Below are positions 1 to 12,700 of a stretch of 64,000 nucleotides of DNA, piece after piece. Each line of letters starts with the position of its first letter. The stretch's first letter is position 1. A program made the position numbers and the translations under genes. Origin of the DNA: Trebouxia sp. TZW2008 (taxonomy: Eukaryota; Chlorophyta; Trebouxiophyceae; Trebouxiales; Trebouxiaceae); contig BDIU01000301.1 in NCBI GenBank assembly GCA_002118135.1, forward strand, positions 62,001 through 126,000, read 5' to 3'. The notes below the pieces were generated by a model. That model worked only from the letters and a program-made list of their open reading frames with translations, was not told the origin of the DNA and ran no database searches.

Positions 1-3000
1 CTCCTTGCGGTGGTTCTCTTTGTCCTCTGACTCATCCCTGCCCCCTTCCAACATCAGCTTGGTCATGTGATCAACCTGCAAACTTAGACAGGTCAATATG
101 TTGCCAACTAAATTCCATTTGACAACAACGAGTGTGGACACAAGCCTGCCATGTCTTTGCATATGGACAATGCGTTCTTGACAGCAGCCACAACATTGCT
201 CATGATGCTAGCAGCAACAGCCACACAAAGGTCAGGTCTCTCGCTAAGAGCATGATCGTGTAGGTCAACATAAATGCCAGTCTTGTGCACATTGCAGCAG
301 ATCAAGTCAGCGCGCGCGCTATGCAATTTGCAGGGCTGGCGTGCAAGCAACTACACCCTTCTTACCTTGCGCTGAGCTCGTTCCCTCTCTTCTTTCTCCT
401 GAGTCAACTGAAGCTGCACCCGATCATGCTCTTGCTCCTTGTGCAGCAGCTCTGCTCTCAAGTGAGCAATTTGTGCCTCAATCTCTGCGTTCCTGCAAGA
501 CACGTGCAGGGCTATCACATGACACACAGCAAGAGGGCAACTTGCGTCTGCTGACGCAAGCTTGCCCAACACCCTCTCAAGCTGTGTGCTCTTTGCTCGT
601 GGTGTCAAGGCCAATGGTACCGGGCTTGCACATTCTCACAAAATCAAATGAGATCTAGACAAGGGCAGACGCAAAGGTGGACAATATCAATTCTGTCTTG
701 AGCAGCGAGCAACGAGGTAAGCCATTCAGCGTAGAGACAGCACATGCAACAAAGCATTGTGGCACATACCCACTGCCTGTGAGCATCCTCCTGAGCTCTT
801 CAATTTCATGTGCTTGACGCTTCAGCACCGCAGCATCTGATAGCACCTCATTCACCACAGCGTTGTTGACGACCCTCTTGGCGCGGCAGGCAAAGCGCAG
901 GGTGCTGTGGCTCTCATCAGCATGAATGACTGCGGGTGTGATGTTACAGATGATGGCTGTCTTGGCATTGCCTCCCAAGGACGGCTGCAAGATTCGCGTC
1001 AGCTTACTATCCCTGTAAGGGATGTGACCACCTGCACCATGCAGCAGTCCCCTTGTAGACATTTGCATGCGTTCCATTGGCAATCTTGCGTTACTTTGCA
1101 ATGTTGCCTACTGCTTGCATGTTGACAGCCAAGTGACTGGGAAGGGAATGCAGCCACCATAGGCACATTATTTGGGGTTGTCAGTCTGAGTGACAATGGC
1201 ATATTGAGCATTGAGTACATAATTAGCTGGGCCTGCTGAGCCTGACCAGCATGCTTTTTGAATTGAAATGAGTGACATTGTATATTGACCTGCTGTGAGC
1301 AAGCCTGCCAAAGTGGTGCCAATATGTTCAGATGTGGCAGGCGCACAGAGCAGGAAGCAGTCTATGCAGCACAGTAATTTCTCTTTAATATGATAAGAAA
1401 ATTTGATATTTGACCGGGTCAGGACCAGGCAGTTTGGGACCAATTGCTGCACGCTGACTGCAGTGATATCTCTGAGTACAGGCAATTTGGTATATGGACA
1501 ATTCTTGGTAAGCAATGCGGTATATTTCAAGAGAGAACTCTGTAGGTTGACCTTGAGCCTGTGCGCCCTCGCTGAGTTTATTGATCACAGTGCCTAATGT
1601 CAACAAACTCTTGTTGATGGATGCGCCCTCTTTCATTCGTAGGCCTTCTGCACCCGTCTTGGCTATGCGCTCAGAGCCTGCCAGATCAACAAGCGTGAGG
1701 GTGGACACCCACACAGCTCCACCGTCTTCCGAGTCTGCGCCTTGGTCTCGACTCCTACTCTCCACCACCTGTGTCAGCATTGACAGCAATGCATTTTTAA
1801 GCTGATCATCACAAGCAAAACATGCTCAGCTTTGAGCTATAAAAACAGGAACTCCTGCATCAGGCGCTTTGTTCTGTTTGCTTCAAGGTCAATGATGCTT
1901 GCCCAGGTAAGCTGACGCTGTGAATTGATTTGGCCACATCAAGGGCAAGTTCACTTACAGCGCAATAACTGCGTTCAGCTGACACTGGCTTGCAAAGGGA
2001 CTGCCAGGCACACAAGGCAGGATGCAGGCCAAAATTAAAGTTGCTTGCATTGTGGAGGCGCATTGCTTATCTAGATAAGTGCAGCCATTGATAATGGCAC
2101 ACGGACAGATTGACTCTGTGAGATTTCCAGAAGGTCAGTGCAGGAACCACCGCAGACAGGCGCAGCCATGCATTATGTGTGGCTGACCATTCTGAAGATT
2201 GTGTGAGATCTGCTGCTGGTCTTGTTCATTTTGGTTTCACCAAAGTGTCTCAGCTTTTCTCCGCTGTACAGTAGCTGCAGCACATGCTCTGCACTGGTAA
2301 CAATGTCCTCTCGCAGGCCAGCGACATAGATGCCGCTCTCCTTGCTCTCATGAATTTGCAGCTTGGTCTGATCTGATGACAGAAGATCGTGCACCTCCTC
2401 ATTGTACAGCTGCAGACACCACAATGCCTGACATGGCATCCCACATCTCATGTGCAATGCTGCAATAACACAGTAGATTGTTGAAGCATGTCATGCATGT
2501 GCGAGCAAAAGCTGCTGGAAATCAGTACCTCCATGTATGAGACACGCAGCAGAAACTCGCGCTCCTGTGTCTTGCTGATGTGGTCAAATATTTCGCTAAC
2601 AGCCAATGGGATGATGCCTGGCTCTCCCTCTGTCCCGCGCATTGTGTGAGTCTTGCCACTGCTGGTCTGGCCATAGGCAAATACTGTGCTGTTGAAACCT
2701 CCAACAACCTTCTGGATCAGTGCCTGGGTGGTCTGCTCATACACCTGATGTGTGGACCAGCCTTTGCCAAAGATGTTGTCCAACAGATATGGCGATTCGC
2801 TGACAGGCTCTCCTGTTGCAGGATTGATTTGGAAGATTTTGCTGTTCTCGTTCTTCCATGCTGTCCCCTTTTCTGCCTCTTGTTCGTTCAGGGGCCTCAC
2901 CCGGACATGCACGCTGCAGAAGGCAGCTGAGTCAAAGCCTGAGCGGCGGCAAGCACGCTCTAGGAAGCTGCGCGTCTGCACGTTGTAATAAGCGTGGAAA

Positions 3001-3021
3001 GTCATACCTGATGTTCTCCAT
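1..3021 (-). CDS. Kinesin-7 (CENP-E-like) motor protein, 5' part of gene
   Basis: Plus-end kinesin motor that would move on microtubules, using ATP, probably in mitosis or cytokinesis. Seven exons join in frame: 3008-3021 (MENIS), 2529-2913, 2188-2409, 1552-1768, 770-1031, 366-492 and 1-75, where the gene leaves the window. Visible motifs are the P-loop GQTSSGKT, switch I NKTSSRSH, switch [10 protein letters not shown] and the closing [14 protein letters not shown]. The sequence [14 protein letters not shown] with a motor starting almost at residue 1 is typical of kinesin-7. After the motor a charged, glutamate- and arginine-rich coiled coil begins (exons 6-7). The start is the ATG at 3021: its 14-nt exon splices in frame to [13 protein letters not shown] pogo-like MITE (1370-1544) and a SINE-like repeat (about 1200-1280) lie in intron 4. 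Motor identity is firm; the subfamily is inferred. Confidence 0.93.
1200..1280 (+). repeat. SINE-like dispersed repeat copy
   Basis: Family core TTAGCTGGGCCTGCTGAGCC followed by TGACCAGCATGC and GAATTGAAATGA. In kinesin intron 4. Confidence 0.75.
1370..1544 (-). mobile_element. Pogo-like MITE, copy 1
   Basis: Ends GAGAGAACTCTG-TA and begins near CAGTAATTTCTCTTTAA. The interior GACTGCAGTGATATCTCTGAGTA and ATATGGACAATTCTTGGTAA match the better-preserved copy at 23109-23285 in reverse. Lies in kinesin intron 4. Confidence 0.75.
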
Positions 3022-3062
3022 AGCTTGGAGAGCTGCAGAGTTCTCAGTAGTGATCACTGCTG

Positions 3063-4200
3063 GTGGTCACGCTGGGGTGGTCTCGAACTTGTACATCGTA
3101 CCGCACCTTGCTCACATGCCCTGCCACTCTACACAGCGGTGAGCCATACGAAATGCATGCCGAGTGCAAGCAGGAGTGCTGCCGTGTTGTGTTCAAAACA
3201 TGCAGGTCGACAAGTTTGAATGCTTATTTGATGATGTCATGCAGCTCGACCTGCCTGCAAGGCAGAAGAAGAAAAAACATTTGGGGTATGCACAGTCCTA
3301 GCGCAGGCTCAGCTCAGCAAGCTCGTCTTGACATGCAACAGCTTTATGATTATTATCTTTGGGCCATTTGCGGCCTGAGCCCCTTCACTCCGCGCAACAT
3401 CATGCTTACAGAGTTGGGTTTGTTGCCTTTGCAAGTGTTTTGGTGGCGTCAGACTCTCAGGTTCTGGAATGGCATAGCGAGCTTGCCAGTGGGTAGCTTT
3501 TTCCATACTGTCTTGTTGGACAGCTTGAGCGATGCTTTTGAGGACAGTGCTTTCAATTTTTCAAGTTCTGTGGCTGCTTGCTTGCATTGGGTTGCTGTCA
3601 GCATGCCTCACATGATGGATAGAGTGCCTGTGTTGGACGTGCCTGCTGTCATTGATGCGTTGAAGGCTGATTTAGCAGGCCCTGCGGCTGTTGCTTTGTG
3701 TTGCCCACGTCAGGCCCCCAGTGCAGGTGTGGTTTGTTACACATATGCTCAGTGGTTTCAGCCTTTTAGCGCTCGTAGACGATATTGTCAATTGCNNATA
3801 TTGTCAATTGCCTGTTTCTGGCAGGAACATGCAGCGCTTTCTACAGTTTAGGCTTGGTTGTCACCAGCTTTCTATTGCTGCTGGTCGTCGCAGTGGCATT
3901 GCTAGAGCCTGTAGGTTGTGCACACTGTGTGGTCCTGGGGCCTTAGGCGATGAAAGGCGCTTAGTGTTTGAATGTGGAGCATTGGCTGGGGTGCGGGCCA
4001 AGTACCCTGGTTTGTTTGAGAGCTGCGATTCTAACATGCGCGCTTTTTTCGCGCAACATGATCATTGGGGGGTGTTTCACTATGTCAGAGACTGCCTGAA
4101 TTTCATGGACATATAGTCATTGCCACAGTGTGGCACATGTGATCGGCCTTGTTGGCTGGCTAAAGCATGTAAAACTGTTTTTTCTCTCTCTCTCTTTGGC
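3063..4200 (+). mobile_element. LINE (non-LTR retrotransposon) 3' end: RT C-terminal region plus 3' UTR
   Basis: A stop-free frame runs from about 3063 to the TAG at 4114-4116, broken only by a two-base N gap at 3796-3797. Its product has features of LINE reverse-transcriptase C-termini: a hydrophobic ELGLLPLQVFWWRQTLRFWN block, then a Cys/His knuckle (CRLCTLCGPGALGDERR followed by a Cys) and a closing segment ending NFMDI. The 3' UTR has the motif GGCTGGCTAAAGCATGTAAA and ends in a (TC)n tail near 4195. Matching 3' ends occur at about 25806-26020, 32425-32735 and 26306-26341. The 5' limit is unclear and no endonuclease or catalytic YxDD region is present, so this is a 5'-truncated copy. It lies between the kinesin and thioredoxin genes. 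Confidence 0.8.
3782..3811. other. NN assembly gap flanked by a 14-bp direct repeat
   Basis: The 14 bases ATATTGTCAATTGC occur at 3782-3795 and again at 3798-3811 with NN between them. Deleting one copy and the NN (16 bases) puts the upstream frame (3063-) and the downstream frame (to 4116) into one continuous reading frame. The gap is therefore most likely an unmerged contig overlap and not a biological frameshift. Confidence 0.85.
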
Positions 4201-4762
4201 ATTTACTTGTTGGCTGGCCAAAAAAGCGCTAGGCATCAATGCGATTTGAGCCAAATTGGCTGTGCGCTCCTTCATTGCCTGAGATAAAAGGCTCTCCAGG
4301 AATGCACGCAGAACAAATGCCCAATAGCTTTTTACACAGACAATCTACCGCTGGGACAGCTTCGCACATTTTGACTGCTAACGCATGCAGGAACTCATGG
4401 CTACACACCTGTTTCTGTCCTGTTTCATCCTTAGATTACAATCACAGAGCAAACAGCAATGTACGGCTGTAGCAAGCTTTTGCATGCATTCTATGCATTT
4501 TCAGCTTGACAGCACAATCGCCACAATACCAGAAAAGCAGATACAGCAATGAACTTTGTTGGACTTCCCCTTGTACTGTTTCGAATGTTGAATGTTTGAC
4601 GCGAGCAGCCACCATTGCGAAATATGACAGTAGCAATACCACTACTCTTGCAGTAGCATAGATCTATCACTATTCTTGGGCTGCCTCTATCAACGGAGGC
4701 TCCCTCTACGGCGCCTACCGTCAACAGCTAGACTCTTCAAGAAGTTCTTTCCTTTCCTGACA
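4201..4762. other. Intergenic, nothing recognised
   Basis: This is the space between the LINE tail and the stop codon of the thioredoxin gene. I see no exon with family similarity, no RNA gene and no clear repeat. It probably holds the 3' UTR of the minus-strand thioredoxin gene. Confidence 0.5.
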
Positions 4763-5685
4763 CTATGTTGCTGCAGGCGCTGGAGAAAGTTCATCCTGCA
4801 CAATTTGCTTGATTGTGGCCGCTGGAAGCAACCCCTCAGTTCTCAAAGCTGGCTTTTTGGGATCCAGACCAATGAACACCATGGTAGGCAGCCCTTGTAT
4901 CTGCACAGCAGCATTCCATTGTAATATGTTCTTTCATGCATGCATTAATTCATTGTAAAATGCAAGCTAGGCAGGCTTGCGGCCCAGCCAGGGTCGTACA
5001 GGAGCAAGGAAGTGTGCCATTTCATTTGTAAGCAACTCTGCTGTGGCATCCGCACTGTAGTCGCCTACTCACTTGCAGCTGTGTACTGAGCTCAGGATTC
5101 TGATCTGTGTCTATCTTCAGTATTTTGACTTTGTCACCAAGATCATCTGCCACCTGTGCATGGTGCAAGACTTGCGTTAGACAGTCTTGGCAGTCAGCTC
5201 TGGACAAGGTGCTAGAGCTGAGTACTGATGAGTTTGCGCTTTATGACAGTGGTGTCATGCATTTGGCTTGACATGTTACCTGCTCCAGCTCCTTTGCCAG
5301 CAGCACGCATGGTCCGCACCACGTTGCATAGAAATCAATGATCAAGGGGATTCTCCTTTCAGCAAGCTCCTTTTCAAGTTCTTCTTGCGAAACTTGCTTT
5401 ATCTGCATCAAGACGAAGCAGATGGAGTGGCAACCTTACATCAGCATGAGTTTGCAAATTCGAGCTTCTGTGAACACGCACCGCTCCGCTGAAGACCTGT
5501 AGGGTCGCTGCTCTTGCTTTACAGACTTTGTGCTGAGACCTCAGGAATTGAGAAGTAGTTGAGGCGAACGAGCGCCTCAATGTTGGGCGATTGCTACGTA
5601 CAGCTCGTGCTTGAGTTTGATATGCTGATCGAGATGCCAGACCTGCTGATTTGCAGCCTGCGTGGGCCCTGACCTCCAAAGCCAT
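4763..5685 (-). CDS. Chloroplast thioredoxin-like protein, CITRX/TRX z type
   Basis: Dithiol-disulfide oxidoreductase of the plastid; plant CITRX (thioredoxin z) is part of the plastid RNA polymerase machinery. Four exons, 5497-5685, 5280-5402, 5073-5153 and 4763-4900, join in frame to 176 residues, close to plant CITRX length. Residues 1-60 are rich in Ser, Arg and Ala and poor in acidic residues, like a transit peptide. The thioredoxin fold follows, with IIDFYATWCGPC (active site WCGPC), DKVKILKIDTDQNPEL, the cis-Pro segment GLPTMVFIG, and a C-terminus ending APAAT. The start is the first in-frame ATG; the codon before it is GTG. Intron 3 carries a SINE-like repeat copy (about 4930-5012). 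The gene is divergent from the zinc-protein gene, with about 260 bp between starts. CITRX is preferred over m-type thioredoxin because of RRIPLIIDFYATWCGPC and LRTEGLLP. Confidence 0.9.
4930..5012 (-). repeat. SINE-like dispersed repeat copy
   Basis: The complement reads TTGCTCCTGTACGACC, GGCTGGGCCGCAAGCCTGCC, then TTTTACAATGAATTAATG. Diverged. In CITRX intron 3. Confidence 0.65.
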
Positions 5686-5947
5686 CACCGGGATAAACGA
5701 GTGTCAACCAGGTGTGAGTGGTGCCGCGGTCCTCAAGTCAGCTGGACGTGTGTGCAGTGAACGTGATCTGTTGCTGTATAATATTTCTTGACACGGTGCT
5801 CGATGGTCCCAGCGCTGCTTTGGCAAAGTTGTCTCCAGCGCACGATAGAATGCCATATTGATGACGGCGTCAGTGAGCAGACTTTCATACCGTACCTTCG
5901 GGGTTAGCTTCCTCTGCTACGTCTCAGCGTCTGCAGTATGTTTGACC

Positions 5948-6298
5948 ATGTCAAGCGCATACTGGACCGTCAGTAATGGAACAGCCTCGCGCACAGGCTA
6001 CAGCTGTCGGGAGTGCCGCAAAGTCATCAACAAGGGCGAGGCCATCACCATTCGGGAAGGGCGAAAAATGCGCTTTTACTATCATGACAGTTGCTTCTCA
6101 GGTGCGTTTGCGTTGACACAACGCTGTACACTGCAGTGTTCAGTGACAAGACATCAATCTTCAGGACAAGCTGACCCTCGGACACAGGGCAATAGCTCGT
6201 TCAACAACAAGGATCTGCCTATCAGTGACACAGCACCTACCAGCAAAGGTCGCGGCAAGTGGTCTGTGTCAACGTACGGGTATCAAAATCCAGCCTGA
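5948..6298 (+). CDS. Small CxxC/HxxC zinc-binding protein (PARP-finger-like)
   Basis: Two exons, 5948-6101 and 6165-6298, give a protein of about 95 residues. It contains YSCRECRKVINKGEAITIRE followed by YYHDSCFSG, that is C-x2-C-x22-H-x2-C. This spacing resembles, but is shorter than, a PARP-type zinc finger. The C-terminal half has ADPRTQGNSSFN and ends GKGKW-like (GRGKWSVSTYGYQNPA). Partner and function are unknown. The start chosen is the ATG at 5948; an in-frame upstream extension to about 5858 has no motif. The 63-nt intron has no in-frame stop, so retention would add 21 residues without breaking the frame. The gene diverges from the CITRX-like gene and converges on ClpC. Confidence 0.65.
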   Translation: MSSAYWTVSNGTASRTGYSCRECRKVINKGEAITIREGRKMRFYYHDSCFSGAFALTQRCTLQCSVTRHQSSGQADPRTQGNSSFNNKDLPISDTAPTSKGRGKWSVSTYGYQNPA

Positions 6299-6716
6299 AT
6301 GATTGTATACCCTGCATTATTGTGCATGGGATACGCCGGAGCTTGATGACACTAGACTGTTTGGTCTTGCTCCTCACCAGTGCTGACCACAAGTACTTCA
6401 CTTGAGCCCGATATCGTGCTCAATTAGTGCAGGAGATCGTCGTGCATGCATAGCTTCTCCATCCACAAATCAATCATAGCGTTTTAAATGGATTGCGCTA
6501 ACTCTGGACACTCGGTGACAAACAGTCTGACAACACAGACATGAACAGTGATGACATGCTGCACACCAACAACAATTGTTCTGCTGAGGCAGAAATGATA
6601 CATTCAAGAGATTACTGTACATCAGACCCCTGCAGCATGGGCGCCTGCATGAATCAAATCTAAACACACTGGGCATGCGCTCATGCTTAGGTCGCCTGAC
6701 ATGTCTGGCTAGTTCT
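6299..6716. other. Intergenic between convergent genes
   Basis: Holds the 3' ends of the plus-strand zinc-protein gene and the minus-strand ClpC gene. I see no further gene, repeat family or RNA here. Confidence 0.5.
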
Positions 6717-9700
6717 CTATGAGATACCAGCTGGTAGGGCTGAAACACTGCTGGTCATCTTCTTGTCGCCATTTAGCACGTTGATTTGACCATCAGCATC
6801 AACATCAATAATGACTGAATCTCCACCCTTGATGTCGCCTGCTAGCATGCGCTCTGCCATGCTGTCTTCCAACAAACGCATGATGGCTCGTCGCAGCGGC
6901 CTGGCACCATATGCTGGGTTGTATCCCTCATCCACAAGGCGGTCCTGCAAACAAAATATACCATGTCAGCAACCAGTTGCTCACCAGCACGACATCCAAG
7001 AGATTTTGTGCAATGTGTGGTCTGCAGCAGACACACTGCCCATGCTTGTGCAACGCGTTGATGCAAACCTGCTAATCCACTGAGTCAACAAGCAGTTCCT
7101 CACCAGCACAATATGCAAGAAGGTTTTGTACAACGTCTGGTTTGCAGCAGACACACTGCCAATGCTTATCCAACACTCCGCTGCTGCAAACCCCCTGCTG
7201 CAAACACTTTGCTGGGACCATGCACAACAATATCAGGTGCCTTGCAGGAGACCCATGCTGAGGCAACATGCTGCAAACAGGCACTCTATGACATCACAGC
7301 AAACAATACCTTGAAGCGCTCTGTGACATCAATCTTAATTTCCTTCTCTTCTGCCCTCTTGAACACCTCACCAAGCATGATGTCTGCAATCTGCTTGACC
7401 TCTCCCTTGGTGAGCTGTCTGAACACAATGATCTCATCCAGCCTGCACAGTCAACAAACACGCATAAGACTAGATAGTAATACAGCTGCAAAGGAGAACC
7501 AACCAGCCAAGCTGTTGCGCTCAAGCATGACAAATAACTTGAACACAAGGGTCTCTCGCTACGCATGTATGACAGAATGGTATGTCTGTGACTGCTTGTT
7601 ATTGCTTTGACAGCAACTTGACAGGATGCAGTATGACTGGCAAGGGGAATGCTTTGCAAGCAAATGGTGCAAGACAGAACTGGCAAGCTGATGCATCCCT
7701 TTGCAACTCGTGCCATCTGTAAATTGTTGAGATACTCTGGCGTGAAGAACTGCTTGGGCACCCACACTACAGGAATCTGAAAGACTGGAGCATCTCAAGT
7801 CATGCCAAATCTTACCTGTTGAGGAACTCTGGCCTGAAGTACTGCTTGAGCTCCTCATTGACCAGAGTCTTGATGCGGTTGTAACTGCTGTCCTCCTCTG
7901 ATTGGTCAAACTGGAAACCCAATTGTCCGCCACCCTTCTCAATGACGCTGCTACCAACATTACTGGTCATGATGATCAGTGTGTTCTTGAAGTCCACAGT
8001 CCGTCCCTGCAGGCAGTAGACAAAGACTCAGCCATGCTGCTTCGCATGTTGCTGTGCATGATAATCCGTGTGCTTTTGCATTCCACAGAGTGAAAGACCC
8101 TGCTGAAGGGAGGTGGACTAAATGAGAACTGCAAAGGTGAATTGACAGCCACGGCTGCTAATGTGCACACTGCACTGTAGACAGGAGCTAGCTTGCTGAT
8201 GACTCTTGGTGCTTCAGCATGCACAAGGTACCATGCTAGATTTGCAGTCATTGTGTGCAGTGTCCACGCCACACAATGACAGCAGCAATGGCACCACACT
8301 ACGGCAGCAGCAGTCAGCAAACTTTGCTGTTGGAGCAAGCTTGTATGGATCAAGGCATGCAAGTCAGGCAGGAAAGCACCTTTGAGTCTGTGAGGCGCCC
8401 ATCCTCAAGGATCTGAAGCATCATGTTGAACACGTCTGGGTGAGCCTTCTCAATCTCATCAAACAGCACCACAGTGTAAGGCCGTCGGCGCACGGCCTCT
8501 GTGAGCTGTCCACCCTCGTTGTAGCCCACGTATCCAGGTGGGGAGCCAATGAGCTTGGAGACTGTATGCCGCTCCATGAACTCACTCATGTCCAAACGCA
8601 CCATGGCGTCCTGGCTGCCGAAGTAGTAAGTAGCCAGGGTCTTGGCCAGCTCTGACTTGCCCACACCAGTGGGACCACTGAAGATGAAGGAGGCGATTGG
8701 CCTGTTGGGGTTCTTAAGACCTGCAGGGAGTTTGGCCACAGTTGATTGCTCTGAAGCTGAAGTGCTCACATGCATGGAGGCCTGGGGTCACTCGCACATA
8801 TATTTGAATGAACACCTCACTGACCAGGAAGTGCTGCAGTAGACCCTTGCACAGAATGTCTCCGGATGCTCAAGCAGAACAAGCAAACACTTGAAGCTTA
8901 CATCTCATTCCACTGTAGTGCTCCCAGCTTCAGCAGACAATCTGTGCAGGGCATCAAAGCACAGTGCTCAATGCATTGCATGAGCATGGAACTATATTGA
9001 TGCTGAACCTTGGCAAGCCAAAACTGCGCGTGACGCCAGCAGCAAGCAAAGGCAGCAAGTTCTGCAGGAGAACAGATGACAAAGTCTGCTGCAGCAGCAT
9101 GTCTCAACACTGAGCAATACATTGCAAGCACAAAGGTGCCGCTGTGTACAAGCACTTTGCGCCTATCATGCAGGCGGTGTGCTTTGACACAGACGCACAG
9201 GCACAAAGCCTGCGTGACATGCACAAACTGCCAGTTCACAAAGGAACATTTGTGTAGATGAAGGTGTAAGCACATGTAATTTGCTCACAATGCATGCTCT
9301 TCTGTCGACCGTATCACGACACCGATGCAACTGTCTTTGGGAAACATGCAGCTTGTGGCCCATGTCAAATTTGGTTGCCAACACATGCTCTCCCGATGCT
9401 CCTGCTGATGGCCACAACAGCCTCTTCTTGGCCAATAATCAGGTAAATGAAAATGTTCCCAGACAGATGCAGGTTGTGCGCCTGTCAAACTTGCTTACCG
9501 AAATGTGCTCTCCTGACGGCTTCAACGAAGCGCAACAATACACATGCTGGTGTTTCAACATGTTGGAGATGCTCACCAACACGGGCTCTGCTGGTGGCTC
9601 TGCTGATGGCCACAACAGCCTCTTCCTGTCAATGACCATGCAAATGCAGGTGTAATTGAAAGACCATGCTCAGTAAAAACTGCGTACCAACACGCGCTCT

Positions 9701-12700
9701 CCTGATGGCTCTGCTGATGGCCACAACAGCCTCTTCTTGGCCAATGACCCTGGTGTGCAGAGTCTCCTCCATCTTGATCAGCCTCTCACTCTCATCGCTG
9801 CTCACCTTCTCAATGGGGATGCCTGCAGTTTGCACCATTTAGTCAGGTTTTGCCATTGTAAAGCAGCCAGATGCAATCTGTAAAAAAGGCCAAGTTGGAT
9901 CGCAAACTTTGACTGTGTGTTACATGTCAGGATGACCGGCACCTGGTCTGATCAAGATTGCAATGAAATGCCAGCACAATATCTACCATGACACCTGGCA
10001 CTTGAGTATTTGTCTCTGTTTTGCACAGGGACCAGGATGCACTCAGCCACTCTGCAACAAGGCTGTTTGAGCCTAATGTCAAAATTACACAAAATGCTGG
10101 CAGAGGGCTGCAGACACAGATGTCCATGGTCACACAACAGCAGGACTGTGTTCCTGAGAGACTGTGAGGCCAGCATTGTATGCAGAAAGGCAAGCAGTGA
10201 CGGCAGACTTGCAATCAGCTGCAGGCACACCTGTCCATTGCGAAACGATATTGGCGATGTCTCCTTCCTGGACTGTGGGGCCGACGTTGTCTCCAGCCTG
10301 CACTTCTGCCTGCTCTGACTCCTTGGCCTCGTTTGTGATCTTGCTGATCTGCGCCTTCAGCTCCATCTCTTTGTCACGCAGAGAGCCAGCTTTCTCAAAG
10401 TCCTGACCCCTGTGCAGTGAAGCATAAGTTGAAGAGCAATGAAGGGACGCCACAGGCCTCTCGAACACGCCCAACTTGCTTGTCTGGATCTTTTTTTATG
10501 CACATGTAATCGCACCCAGCTGCCAATTGATCAAGCAGCTTGACAAGCATGGCAATCAGCACAGCTTGTAGCGGGCACAGCATGCCAGCATGTCCCGGAC
10601 TGCATTCAGAGCTAGCAAGCAGCATTGGCTGTCCCTATATGAAGTAATTCTCAAGGTGCATGTGCATGCACTTCAATATAGCAACCTGCAAGTCAAGCAC
10701 CTTCTTCTGGATGTGAAGCAGTGGCCACAACACATCACAGCTGCTTCCAGGAATGAGCATTGGCAAAGTCGACAACATCTCAAGCTTCGGTGCCGTGTGT
10801 GCCACTCTCGTCACTTTGTGCATCTGGCAATTGTGTGGGAAGTGCAAAAAATTGTTATTGTGAACTTAAACAGAGAGAATGAAAAGCGCTGTCGACTGAC
10901 CTAACAGCAGCATCCTTCTCCTTCAACAAGGCCTTCAGCTCCTTGTCAAACTCGCGAGCCTCCTCAGGAAGCTGAGCATGCCTGAGTCGCACTCGGCTGC
11001 CTGCCTCATCAATCAAGTCAATGGCCTTGTCAGGCAAGAAACGGTCGCTGATGTACTGGGAGGAGTACTTGGCAGCTGCCTCCAAAGACTCGTCTGTGTA
11101 GCGCAGCTTGTGGTGAGCCTCGTAACGTTCCCTTAGACCCAGCAGGATCTGGAAGGTCTCGTCTACAGTTGGCTCAGGTACCATAACAGGCTGGAAACGC
11201 CTGAACAAGCAACAACAGTGTGAGCCAATCAGCATAAACTGGTGCATAGTGCAGGGCAGTTTGTGGTGGACCTCATAAAGTTCCACCAATGCACTGCAGC
11301 TCTGTGAGGCATGTCGCACGCCATGATAGGCACAATCAGGTGTCAAAGCAGCTTTTCCAGTGCTGACATTGACTGCATTGTGCCTTAGCCCATCACATGC
11401 ACATCGGGACTGACCTTTCCAGAGCAGGGTCCTTCTCAATGTGCTTCCTGTACTCATCCAGGGTGGTGGCACCAATGCATTGCAGCTCTCCACGAGCCAA
11501 GGCTGGCTTCAGAATATTGGCAGCGTCAATGGCACCCTCAGCAGCACCAGCACCGATCAGGGTGTGCACCTCATCAATCATCTACAGCAAAGGCATGTCT
11601 TTGACGCAAAACTCAAATTACACAACTGCATGAGCCATCATATTACGCTAACAGGAAGAAAGTTCTGGGCGTGCACGCAAGAACCTGAAGCTCAGCAGCC
11701 GGCATGCAATACAAGGCAGACATTGACTGCCAACATGCAGAGTCCATCAAGACACTGCTGCATTGTCATTCGAAGTGCCATGAGCTGGAATTTGTGCGCC
11801 TTCCCAGCAGACAGTGCTGCTGATTTTGATACCCAGCAGTGCTGCTGATCTTGATCCTCCAGCTTCCTTGACCTCACAGGATGATGACCATCAATGCAAT
11901 GACTGCAAAATCAGCAGCAATATGTGCCAGAGAAAAGGTATTGCTGCTGATTTTGAACAATCATGACAAGACAGCTAGGCTTACCAGAATGATGTCATCA
12001 TTCTGCTTGATTTCCTCCATGAGCTTCTTCAGGCGCTCTTCAAACTCACCCCTGTACTTGGTGCCAGCAACAAGCAGACCCATGTCCAGTGTGACCACCT
12101 GCAAGGACCAGACAATGGCTTGAGTTCACTGTGACAAGTCTGTCTCACGGTGCAAGAATGTTTGATGCAGCAGCAACCTCCAAGCCACAAGCAAAGTTTG
12201 AACACAGATACCTTCAACCTAAGATCAAAAGGCTGGCAATGTGCAACTGCAAGAGATGTCAGATGCTAGGCAAACAAGCATGGCTTTGATTGATCCTGAT
12301 GCGCAATCTGAAGACAAACGCAGGCCTCTGACTGAGCATGCTGTAGGACGCAGCATCTGTCTGCTGCGTGCTAGAGAAATGCTTCAAAAGTACACAATGG
12401 CTCAAGACAAGCTGCAATCTGGGCATGCATGTGTACCTGCTTGCCCTCAATCGTCTCAGGCACATCGCCATTGGCAATCTTCTGTGCAAGACCCTCAGCA
12501 ACAGCTGTCTTTCCCACACCTGGCTCACCAATCAGACAAGGGTTGTTCTTTGTCCTTCTGCCCAGGATCTGAGTGACACGCTCAATCTCCTTCTTCCTGC
12601 CCACAACAGGGTCCAACTTGCCCTGCATGTCCAGAGCGTGTTGGACAGTGTGTCGAAGCCTGACAGCTCTTCACTCAATTCAAGAAGGTGTCACGCTCAA

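Noticed and set aside
3796..3797. Frameshift that inactivates the LINE frame
   Set aside because: It coincides with an NN gap flanked by a 14-bp overlap; the frame is restored when the overlap is merged.
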